A stretch of DNA of 64,000 nucleotides, taken from contig JBDHFN010000001.1 in NCBI GenBank assembly GCA_039590375.1, forward strand, positions 27,325 through 91,324, given 5' to 3'. The position numbers and the translations under genes are program-made. Below the pieces are notes generated by a model. That model was given only the letters and a program-made list of their open reading frames with translations. It ran no database searches and was not told the DNA's origin. Within the stretch, counting starts at the first letter, position 1; the number at the start of each line of letters is the position of its first letter. The stretch comes from UBA822 sp039590375 (GTDB lineage Bacteria > Gemmatimonadota > Gemmatimonadetes > Longimicrobiales > Gaopeijiaceae). Below, piece after piece: positions 25,153 to 32,794 of the stretch.

Positions 25153-27252
25153 ATGGCGTTCGCCAAAGAGTATACGACGGATCAGATCAGGAATGTTGCC
25201 GTTCTGGGCCACGGCGGAGCTGGGAAGACCAGCCTCATCGACGCCCTCTGTTACACGGCTGGTTCGTCACGTCGGAAGGGGAACGTCACCGAGGGAACCG
25301 CGCTCACGATGTACACGCCCGAGGAGACGGGCCACGGGATTTCCCTTCAGTGTACGCCGGCGTTCTGCGAGTACTTGGGCGCCAAGATAAACCTGCTGGA
25401 CACGCCTGGGTTCATGGATTTCGTTGGCGAGACATTAGCGGCCATCCGGGTGGCGGACTCCGCGGTCATTGTAGTGGGCGCCACCTCCGGTGTGGAGGTA
25501 GGCACAGAAACCGTTTGGGAGTATGCCGAGGACCGGGGAATCCCCCGGTTCTTTTTCGTGTCCATGATGGACAAGGAGCATGCCTCGTTCGAGCGCGTGT
25601 ACCAGGATATCAAGTCGCGGCTGACCGAAAAGGTCGTGGCCGTGGAGATTCCAATTGGAGAGGGCCCGGACTTCCACGGTATCATCAACCTCTTCAGCGA
25701 ACGGGCCCACATATACAAGGCGGGAACCGAGAAGGGCGAGTATGACGAGGTCGACGTTCCCGAGGAGCTCCAGACCAAGTTCGAAAAGTGGGAGACCGAG
25801 TTGCAGGAGACCCTCGCCACGACAGACGAAGCGCTGCTCGACCGCTATCTGGAGGACGGCAAGATATCCCGCGAAGAGGCCATCGAAGCCATGCACAAGG
25901 GCGTGACGAGCGGGGATATCGTCCCGCTGTTCTGCGGCTCGTCGGAGCACTCGTACGGGATGCAGGCCCTGCTCAAGAAACTCGTCGAGCTCTGCCCCAG
26001 CCCCACCGAAGCGGGTGGCGAGACGGCCCAGCGCGCCGGCTTGGAGGAGGAGGTACAGCTGTCGCCGTCCGACGACGAGACCTTTTCCGCTCTCATCTAC
26101 AAGACGGCCTCGGAGCCACACATCGGGGAGTTGTCCTACTTCCGCGTCATGAGCGGCACGGTCAGCAACGGGCAGGAGGTCAAGAACGGCGAGCGCGGAA
26201 CCTCCGAAAAGCTGAATCACCTCTCGGTCCCCATGGGGAAGGAGCGGGTCGAAGTCGCCAAGCTTCACGCGGGGGACCTCGGCGTGGTCGCCAAGCTCAA
26301 GAGCGCTCACACCAACGACACGCTCTGCGACATGTCCCGCCCCGTGATACTCGAAAAGATCGCCTTCCCGGAGCCGGAGATCGCCGTGGCGATTCTGGGC
26401 GAAGGCAGGGCCGATGAGGACAAACTGGGCGAGGTTCTCCCCAAGCTGCACGAAGAGGACCCGACGTTCGTCGCGGAGTTCGACCCTGAACTTCACCAGA
26501 CCATAGCCCGGGGCCTGGGGGAGCTTCACCTGGCAGTCCAGATGGAGCGCATGAAGCGGAAGTACGGGGTGTCCGTGCGTATGGAGCAGCCGAAGATCGC
26601 CTACCGGGAGACCATCACGAAGGAGGCCGAGGGACAGGGCCGGCACAAGAAGCAATCGGGCGGACGAGGCCAGTTCGGGGACTGCTGGATCCGGATCAGG
26701 CCGCGCGCGGCGGGTGAGGGATACGAATTCGTCAACTCCATCAAGGGCGGGGTCATCCCCACGAAGTACGTTCCCTCCGTGGACAAGGGCATCCAGGAGG
26801 CCGCCGCTCGGGGAGTCCTCGCCGGCTTTGGGTGCGTGGACTTCGAGGCCGAGTGCTACGACGGCTCCTACCATTCGGTGGACTCGAGTGATATCGCATT
26901 CAAGCTGGCCGGCTCCGCCGCGTTCAAGAACGTCGCCGCGAAGTGTCACCCGGTCATCCTGGAGCCCATCATCGAAGTCACGGTGACTACCCCCGACGAC
27001 TTCGTGGGCGACATTATGAGTGACATGAATCAGCGACGCGGGAAGGTGCTGGGGATGGAGCCCACGGCCGGGCGCACCACGGTCAAGGCCCTGGTCCCCG
27101 AGGCGGAGCTGTACAAGTACTCGACGTCGCTCCGTGCCATCACTCAGGGACGGGCGCACCACAGTCGGGCCTTCTCGGGCTACGAGGCGGTTCCGGAACT
27201 CGAGGTGCCCAAGGTGATCGCGGCGTCGCGGGAAGCGGCGTCGGCGCTCTAG
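25153..27252 (+). CDS. fusA: Elongation factor G-type translational GTPase (EF-G2-like)
   Basis: A 699-residue EF-G. P-loop G-H-G-G-A-G-K-T-S at 19-27, D-T-P-G at 83-86, then EF-G domains II to V to the end. The P-loop and the switch sequence Y-T-P-E-E-T-G-H-G-I-S match the EF-G2 branch, not the main EF-G. The guanine-recognition motif, normally N-K-x-D, reads S-M-M-D at 137-140. It may act in translocation or ribosome recycling. I chose ATG 25153 because AGGAGG stands six bases upstream; a GTG at 25129 is in frame but lies before that site. Confidence 0.85.
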   Translation: MAFAKEYTTDQIRNVAVLGHGGAGKTSLIDALCYTAGSSRRKGNVTEGTALTMYTPEETGHGISLQCTPAFCEYLGAKINLLDTPGFMDFVGETLAAIRVADSAVIVVGATSGVEVGTETVWEYAEDRGIPRFFFVSMMDKEHASFERVYQDIKSRLTEKVVAVEIPIGEGPDFHGIINLFSERAHIYKAGTEKGEYDEVDVPEELQTKFEKWETELQETLATTDEALLDRYLEDGKISREEAIEAMHKGVTSGDIVPLFCGSSEHSYGMQALLKKLVELCPSPTEAGGETAQRAGLEEEVQLSPSDDETFSALIYKTASEPHIGELSYFRVMSGTVSNGQEVKNGERGTSEKLNHLSVPMGKERVEVAKLHAGDLGVVAKLKSAHTNDTLCDMSRPVILEKIAFPEPEIAVAILGEGRADEDKLGEVLPKLHEEDPTFVAEFDPELHQTIARGLGELHLAVQMERMKRKYGVSVRMEQPKIAYRETITKEAEGQGRHKKQSGGRGQFGDCWIRIRPRAAGEGYEFVNSIKGGVIPTKYVPSVDKGIQEAAARGVLAGFGCVDFEAECYDGSYHSVDSSDIAFKLAGSAAFKNVAAKCHPVILEPIIEVTVTTPDDFVGDIMSDMNQRRGKVLGMEPTAGRTTVKALVPEAELYKYSTSLRAITQGRAHHSRAFSGYEAVPELEVPKVIAASREAASAL

Positions 27253-27270
27253 AAGGCGGTTGAACTAGAG
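27247..27270. repeat. Inverted repeat CTCTAG/CTAGAG between EF-G gene and yebC
   Basis: A 6-base perfect stem with a 12-base loop; its left arm includes the EF-G gene stop codon. No T tract follows, so it may pause or process RNA more than terminate it. Confidence 0.3.
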
Positions 27271-27301
27271 GTTGAAGAAGTACGCTTAGGAGGCAGTCGC
27301 G

Positions 27302-28048
27302 GTGTCTGGACATAGCAAGTGGGCCACCATCAAGCGCAAGAAGGCGGCCACCGACGCCAAGCGCGGGAAGATCTTCACCAAACTCATCCGGGAGATCACG
27401 GTTGCGGCCCGGGATGGTGGAGGGGACCCCAACTTCAACCCGCGCCTTCGCGTTGCCGTCGACAACGCCAAGGCCGGCAATATGCCCGCGGACAACATCA
27501 CGCGGGCCATCAAGAAGGGCACGGGGGAGCTCGAGGGCGTCAACTACGAGGAGATTGCCTATGAGGGGTACGGCCCGGGTGGCGTGGCCCTCTACATCGA
27601 GACGCTTACCGACAACCAGAAGCGGACCGTGGCCGACGTGAGACACATCCTCATCAAGCTCGGGGGCAGTTTGGGGACGACGGGCTCCGTGGGCTGGCAG
27701 TTCGACCGCAAGGGTCAGATCTACGTCGAGGCCTCCCGTTACACCGAGGAGTCGGTTTTCGAGGCCGTGATCGAGGCGGGGGCCGAAGACGTCGAGTCAG
27801 GAGACGACGAATTCGTCGTCACGACCGACGCGGGCGCGTTCCACGAGGTGCAGGCAGGCATGAAGGCTGCCGGAATCGAGTTCGAGAGGGCCGAGCTTTC
27901 CTGGATTCCCCAGAACGAGATTCGCGTCGAGGGCAGGGACGCAGAGAAGCTCATCAAGCTCTTGGAAGCCCTGGACGACATCGACGACGTTCAACAGGTC
28001 TCGTCCAACGCGGATATCGACGAAGAGATCCTCGCCCAGGCCATGTAG
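27302..28048 (+). CDS. yebC: YebC/PmpR-family protein
   Basis: A 248-residue protein of the TACO1/YebC family. It begins S-G-H-S-K-W-A-T-I-K-R-K-K and contains G-G-S-L-G-T-T-G-S-V-G-W. These proteins were named as DNA-binding regulators; members are also tied to ribosome stalling at proline stretches. The GTG start has AGGAGG eight bases upstream. It is followed by ruvC, ruvA and ruvB, a classical neighbourhood in many bacteria. Confidence 0.95.
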   Translation: MSGHSKWATIKRKKAATDAKRGKIFTKLIREITVAARDGGGDPNFNPRLRVAVDNAKAGNMPADNITRAIKKGTGELEGVNYEEIAYEGYGPGGVALYIETLTDNQKRTVADVRHILIKLGGSLGTTGSVGWQFDRKGQIYVEASRYTEESVFEAVIEAGAEDVESGDDEFVVTTDAGAFHEVQAGMKAAGIEFERAELSWIPQNEIRVEGRDAEKLIKLLEALDDIDDVQQVSSNADIDEEILAQAM

Positions 28049-28062
28049 TGGCAGGAGACTAG

Positions 28063-28551
28063 GTGAGCCAAGAGCTGATTCTCGGGATCGATCCCGGGAC
28101 GGCCATCACCGGTTACGGCGTTGTCGTCAAGGAGGGTGGCAACGTCGTTTCCTTGGTGGAATGTGGGATCGTGCGTACGTCGTCCGGCGAGGCCCTGGCG
28201 TTCCGGATTCGGGAGATCTACGAGGAAGTCACCGCGCTGATCGAGCGCCACTCGCCATCGGTGGTCGCGGTGGAGGACGTCTTTCAGGGAAAGAACGTGC
28301 AAAGCGTCCTCAAGCTCGGTCACGCCCGGGGGGCTATACTCCTTGCGGCGGCGCTCAGTGAGATTCCGATAGCCGAGTACTCGCCCAGGGAGATCAAGAA
28401 GGCCGTGGTGGGAAATGGGAATGCGACCAAGGATCAGGTAGCCTTCATGGTGCAACAGCAGCTCCGTCTCAAGGTCGCGCCGTCGCCCGCCGATGCCGCC
28501 GACGGCGTGGCTGTGGCGCTCTGCCACTGCGTCATGGGGGCGTTCCGTTGA
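28063..28551 (+). CDS. ruvC: Crossover junction endodeoxyribonuclease RuvC
   Basis: A 162-residue Holliday-junction resolvase of the RNase H-like fold. Catalytic acids are seen as Asp10 in I-L-G-I-D-P-G-T, Glu71 in A-V-E-D-V-F-Q-G-K-N and the late Asp pair in P-A-D-A-A-D-G-V-A. It cuts the junction that RuvAB moves. GTG start, 14 bases after yebC. Its stop overlaps ruvA by TTGA. Confidence 0.95.
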   Translation: MSQELILGIDPGTAITGYGVVVKEGGNVVSLVECGIVRTSSGEALAFRIREIYEEVTALIERHSPSVVAVEDVFQGKNVQSVLKLGHARGAILLAAALSEIPIAEYSPREIKKAVVGNGNATKDQVAFMVQQQLRLKVAPSPADAADGVAVALCHCVMGAFR

Positions 28552-29147
28552 TCAGCCGTCTCAGGGGCACGCTCATCTCCCGGGACCTCGACCACGTCGA
28601 GGTGGAGACCGGCGGGGGCGTCGTCTATGAGGTCCAGATCCCACTGTCGATTCTCGAACGCTTGCCGAAGCCCCCGGCTCCGGACTTCGTGATTCACACG
28701 CTCCAGGTGGTGCGAGAGGACTCGGCAACGCTCTACGGCTTCATGGAGCCTTTTGAGCGAGAGCTCTTTTCGCGCCTCCTCGGGGCTTCGGGGGTGGGGC
28801 CGAAGATGGCGTTGGCCATGCTCTCCACGTACTCGGCTCGGCGCCTGGCTCAGGCTTTGACCGAGAAGGACGTGAACGCTCTCAAGCAGGTGAGCGGCGT
28901 GGGGAAGAAGACCGCCGAGCGGATCGTGCTGGATCTGGCCGACAAAGTCGAGGACCTGGCCATCGGAGCCGGCGGGCCAGACGGCGCGGACGCAGGCACG
29001 GGGTCCGGTTCCCAGGAGGCAGTGGCGGCGCTCGTGGTGTTGGGGTATTCGTTCGTGGACGCCGACGCGGCCGTTCGGGGTGCGCTCACACAGGGCGAGC
29101 CGGAGAGCACGGACGAACTGGTCCGCCGGGCTTTGGCGAAGAGGTGA
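28548..29147 (+). CDS. ruvA: Holliday junction branch migration protein RuvA
   Basis: A 199-residue RuvA. Domain I starts I-S-R-L-R-G-T-L; domain II has the two helix-hairpin-helix motifs, L-L-G-A-S-G-V-G-P-K-M-A and V-S-G-V-G-K-K-T-A-E-R. The C-terminal domain III, which contacts RuvB, ends in a short helix with E-L-V-R-R-A-L. TTG start in a four-base overlap with ruvC. Confidence 0.95.
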   Translation: MISRLRGTLISRDLDHVEVETGGGVVYEVQIPLSILERLPKPPAPDFVIHTLQVVREDSATLYGFMEPFERELFSRLLGASGVGPKMALAMLSTYSARRLAQALTEKDVNALKQVSGVGKKTAERIVLDLADKVEDLAIGAGGPDGADAGTGSGSQEAVAALVVLGYSFVDADAAVRGALTQGEPESTDELVRRALAKR

Positions 29148-29232
29148 GGCGTGTCGAGTCTCGTGCAGCAGGCGTGTGCCCTGATTCGAGAGGAACTCCA
29201 GGGGGGAGACGACGGGTGATGAGGGCCAGGCG

Positions 29233-30273
29233 ATGACGGGCAGAAGCGAAATCACCACTCCAGACGTGCTCGAGGAGGACGCGGTGGCCGAACCCTCGCT
29301 CCGGCCCCAGCGCCTCGACGAGTTCATTGGCCAGGACAAGGTCCGCGAGGCCCTGAGTATCGCCATCGAGGCCGCCAAGCAACGCCGGGAGCCCCTCGAC
29401 CATCTGCTCTTCCACGGGCCGCCGGGGCTCGGCAAGACCACACTCGCATCCCTCATCGCCCGGGAAATGGGCGTGAACTTCAAGTCCACGTCGGGGCCCG
29501 TGCTGGAGAAGCCGGCGGACCTGGTGGGCATGCTCACCAATCAACGTGAGGGCGACGTCCTCTTCATCGACGAGATCCACCGGCTCCGGCCCATCATCGA
29601 GGAGTTTCTGTATCCCGCCATGGAGGATTACCGGGTGGAGATCCGCCTGGCCGACGGCCCCCGGGCGCAGACCATGACCATGGACATCGAGAAGTTCACG
29701 CTCGTGGGCGCGACGACACGTTTCGGTCTCCTCACCGCGCCCATGCGAGCCCGCTTCGGTATCATCCAGCGGCTAAACTTCTATCCGCCCGAGGAGTTGG
29801 CCGTGATCGTAACGCGGAGCTCGGAGATTGTCGGCGTGGAGTGTTCGTCCGAGGGCGCGCAGATCCTGGCCCGCCGGGCCCGGGGGACCCCGCGTGTGGC
29901 CAACCGGCTGCTCCGCCGGGTTCGCGATTTCGCCCAAGTGAAAGCCGAGGGCGTCATCACCGCGGCCGTTGCCGAGGACGCGCTCAAGATGCTGGACGTC
30001 GACGAATACGGGCTCGACGAAATGGATGGGCGTGTGCTCCACACCCTGATCGAGAAGTTCGAGGGCGGACCCGTCGGGCTCGAAACGCTGGCCGTTGCCA
30101 TGGGCGAGGACGCCTCCACCCTTGAAGAGGTCTACGAGCCGTTTCTCATCCAGGAGGGGTTCATCATGCGGACGCCGAGGGGACGGGTGGCGACGGTGAG
30201 GGCGTACAAACGGTTCGGGTACGAGCCGCCGGCCGAGGGCGCGGTGGGCGGGCAGCCGTCGCTGTTCGAATGA
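29233..30273 (+). CDS. ruvB: Holliday junction branch migration ATPase RuvB
   Basis: A 346-residue AAA+ motor. Walker A G-P-P-G-L-G-K-T-T, Walker B L-F-I-D-E-I-H-R-L, sensor T-L-V-G-A-T-T-R, and the winged-helix end with T-P-R-G-R-V-A-T. It pumps DNA through the RuvA-bound junction. The ruvA-ruvB gap of 85 bases holds only a 22-codon frame (29151-29219) that I do not count as a gene. Confidence 0.97.
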   Translation: MTGRSEITTPDVLEEDAVAEPSLRPQRLDEFIGQDKVREALSIAIEAAKQRREPLDHLLFHGPPGLGKTTLASLIAREMGVNFKSTSGPVLEKPADLVGMLTNQREGDVLFIDEIHRLRPIIEEFLYPAMEDYRVEIRLADGPRAQTMTMDIEKFTLVGATTRFGLLTAPMRARFGIIQRLNFYPPEELAVIVTRSSEIVGVECSSEGAQILARRARGTPRVANRLLRRVRDFAQVKAEGVITAAVAEDALKMLDVDEYGLDEMDGRVLHTLIEKFEGGPVGLETLAVAMGEDASTLEEVYEPFLIQEGFIMRTPRGRVATVRAYKRFGYEPPAEGAVGGQPSLFE

Positions 30274-30289
30274 CTGGGGAGTCTCACGA

Positions 30290-31531
30290 GTGACGCTGAC
30301 ACTTCTATACCGGCTGGTCATCGCGATCGGGGTGGGGCTCTTGATCGGGCTGCAGCGTCAGCGGGCAATAGGGCACCTGGCCGGTATCCGGACCTTTCCT
30401 CTGGTCAGCGTCCTTGGTGTCTTTTCCGGTGCGCTGATCCCGACAGCTGGGGGCTGGGTGGCAGGTGCGGCGCTGCTCGGCCTCGCGGCGTTTGCCTTCA
30501 AAGCCTATCCGCAGGGCGTCCCGGCGCAGGAAGCCGGTTACGGAATCACGACCGAGGTGACCCTCTTGGTCGCTTTCGTCCTGGGCGTCGCGATAAGCAC
30601 CGACTTGATCCTCGAAGCCGTCGTCGCGGGAGGCGCGGTCGCCCTCTTACTGCACTGGAAGACCCCCCTCCACGCTTTCGCCGACCGCCTCGGCCCAGAG
30701 GACTTCGAGGCCCTGATGAGGCTCTCGCTTCTGGCCCTCGTGATCCTTCCGGTCCTTCCAAACCGGGCCTACGGCCCATATCAGGTGCTCAATCCGTTCT
30801 CCATCTGGGTCATGGTCGTACTGATCGTTGGGATCAGCCTCGGAGGGTATGTGGCCTTCCGATTGTTCGGCAGCCGCCGGGGCGCCGTGGTGGCCGGGAT
30901 CCTGGGTGGGTTCATTTCGAGCACCGCGACGAGCGTTGGGTATGCGAGACGGAGCAAGGAGACTCCGGAGCGCAGCCGAGCCGCCGCCCTCGTCATCGTG
31001 TTGGCATCGACGGTCGTGTTCGCGCGGGTGTTCCTGGAGATCCTTGTCGTGGCCCCGGAGATCCTCCCAGGCGTGGGTATACCCCTCGCGATGATGATGG
31101 GAGTGATGACCCTCATATCTTTCGCCACCTACTCCCTGGGCGCCGGGGGGGGGAGGGCGGAGCTCCAGGACCAGCAGCCACCCTCGGACCTCCGCTCGGC
31201 GCTCCTGTTCGGACTCCTTTACGCTGTCGTCCTCTTCTTGGTCGCCTGGGCCGAGGATCAGGGTGGTGCTCAAGGGCTGTACTTGGTTGCCGCTCTTTCG
31301 GGTCTCACCGATATGGATGCGATCACACTGTCCTCGGCCCAACTCATGAAGTCAGGCTCGATGGCCGTGGATACAGGCTGGCGCGTGATTATGGTGGGCG
31401 GCCTCGCCAACCTCGGCTTCAAGGGGTGCGTGGTGGCTCTGCTCGGACATCCGGCGGCGGCTAAGCGGGTGGGCGCGGCGTTTGCGCTCTCCGTCCTGGG
31501 AGGGGTCGCCATTCTCTTCTTCTGGCCGTGA
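30290..31531 (+). CDS. MgtC/SapB-family membrane protein with DUF4010 domain
   Basis: A 413-residue multi-pass membrane protein. The N-terminal 130 residues carry the MgtC signature (G-L-L-I-G-L-Q-R-Q-R and G-I-R-T-F-P-L-V-S-V-L-G). The remainder matches the DUF4010 domain commonly fused to it, with about eight more hydrophobic segments. The family is linked to magnesium homeostasis and ATP synthase control in pathogens, but the fused form has no proven role. GTG start 16 bases after ruvB. Confidence 0.82.
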   Translation: MTLTLLYRLVIAIGVGLLIGLQRQRAIGHLAGIRTFPLVSVLGVFSGALIPTAGGWVAGAALLGLAAFAFKAYPQGVPAQEAGYGITTEVTLLVAFVLGVAISTDLILEAVVAGGAVALLLHWKTPLHAFADRLGPEDFEALMRLSLLALVILPVLPNRAYGPYQVLNPFSIWVMVVLIVGISLGGYVAFRLFGSRRGAVVAGILGGFISSTATSVGYARRSKETPERSRAAALVIVLASTVVFARVFLEILVVAPEILPGVGIPLAMMMGVMTLISFATYSLGAGGGRAELQDQQPPSDLRSALLFGLLYAVVLFLVAWAEDQGGAQGLYLVAALSGLTDMDAITLSSAQLMKSGSMAVDTGWRVIMVGGLANLGFKGCVVALLGHPAAAKRVGAAFALSVLGGVAILFFWP

Positions 31532-31595
31532 GGTGGGCCTGTCCACTCGGGTCTCCATCCTCGTCGATCCGGGTAGGCCCGGAACGACCGGAGAA

Positions 31596-32732
31596 ATGGA
31601 GGCGGTGCCGATCGAGCTCGGAGACGTGGCCAGCGACGGGGGGATAGTGAGGGACGGCGTCCGTGTGTCCGACTACGAGTACGACCTGCCTCCCGGGCGG
31701 ATCGCCCGCTATCCCACCGAGCGCAGGGACCAGAGCCGGCTCCTGGTCCTACCACGGGACGGTGGTCCGTTCGCACACCGGCGCTTCTCCCATCTGGTCG
31801 ACCTGCTGAGCCCAGGCGACGTCCTGGTCGTGAACGAAAGTCGGGTGAGCCCCGCACGACTCCTGGGTCGAAAGCCTACCGGGGCGCCCTCCGAGATCCT
31901 GCTCTTGCGGCCATGGGCCGGTGAGACGGAGACGAGCCCGGAGGGAGAGGGCGGGGCGGAGCGCGACGAGGCCGAGCTCTGGGAGGCCCTGGTGCGGCCC
32001 GGCGGGAAGCTCAAGCCCGGCCGGGTCGTGAACATCGCACCGGGCTTCGACGTCGAGATCGTGGATGGAGCCCCGGGGGGTGGTCGGATCGTACGGCTCG
32101 CCGTCGAGGGCTCCGTGCGAGAGGCCCTGGAACAGCACGGCCACATGCCGCTGCCGCCCTATCTCGAGCGGGATGACGAGCCGCTGGACCGGGAGCGCTA
32201 CCAGACTGTGTATGCGCGTGTGCCGGGGTCCGTGGCCGCGCCCACGGCGGGGCTGCACTTCACGCCCGACTTGCTGGACAAGATCGACGCGAAGGGCGTA
32301 CACCGCGTGGCGGTCACGCTGGACGTGGGGGTGGGAACCTTCCGGCCGGTCGAGACGGATGATCCGGCCGAGCACACCATGCACAGCGAGCGCTACTTCG
32401 TGTCCTCCGAGGCAGCGAGGGGGATCAACGCCGCACGGGTGGAGGGTCGGCGCATCTGGGCGGTGGGCACGACCGTGGTGCGCACGCTCGAGAGTGCGGT
32501 CCGCGACGGGGTGGTGGGGGAGGGACCGGGAGTGACGGATCTGTTCGTCCGCCCGCCGTACCGCTTCCAGGTGGTGGACGGGCTGATTACGAACTTTCAT
32601 CTGCCACGGTCCACGCTCCTGATGCTCGTGGCGGCGTTCGGCGGGTACGAGCGGATGATGGAGGCGTATGGTACGGCGATCAGCGAGGGCTACCGGTTCT
32701 ACTCGTACGGGGATGCGATGGTGGTGGGGTGA
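31596..32732 (+). CDS. queA: S-adenosylmethionine:tRNA ribosyltransferase-isomerase
   Basis: A 378-residue QueA. It moves the ribosyl part of SAM onto 7-aminomethyl-7-deazaguanine in tRNA to make epoxyqueuosine. It shows Y-D-L-P-P-G-R-I-A near the start, N-E-S-R-V-S-P-A-R, Y-A-R-V-P-G-S-V-A-A-P-T-A-G-L-H-F and T-N-F-H-L-P-R-S-T-L at the end. An acidic insert (G-E-T-E-T-S-P-E-G-E-G) lies near residue 110. Start choice is uncertain: ATG 31596, or GTG at 31647 or 31665, which are closer to usual QueA N termini. The tgt gene of the same pathway lies 16 kb away. Confidence 0.93.
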   Translation: MEAVPIELGDVASDGGIVRDGVRVSDYEYDLPPGRIARYPTERRDQSRLLVLPRDGGPFAHRRFSHLVDLLSPGDVLVVNESRVSPARLLGRKPTGAPSEILLLRPWAGETETSPEGEGGAERDEAELWEALVRPGGKLKPGRVVNIAPGFDVEIVDGAPGGGRIVRLAVEGSVREALEQHGHMPLPPYLERDDEPLDRERYQTVYARVPGSVAAPTAGLHFTPDLLDKIDAKGVHRVAVTLDVGVGTFRPVETDDPAEHTMHSERYFVSSEAARGINAARVEGRRIWAVGTTVVRTLESAVRDGVVGEGPGVTDLFVRPPYRFQVVDGLITNFHLPRSTLLMLVAAFGGYERMMEAYGTAISEGYRFYSYGDAMVVG

Positions 32733-32794
32733 GGAGCTGATTCCGCCACGATTTTTCTCGTGCAGGGCGATCTGGCCAGTCATACCTTTTAGGT

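Noticed and set aside
29151..29219. A 22-codon GTG frame between ruvA and ruvB
   Set aside because: No ribosome site, no conserved-looking domain and no overlap with ruvA; it is more likely spacer.
32747..32762. CACGA-TTTTTC-TCGTG as terminator after queA
   Set aside because: The T tract is in the loop, not after the stem, and the stem is only five pairs.
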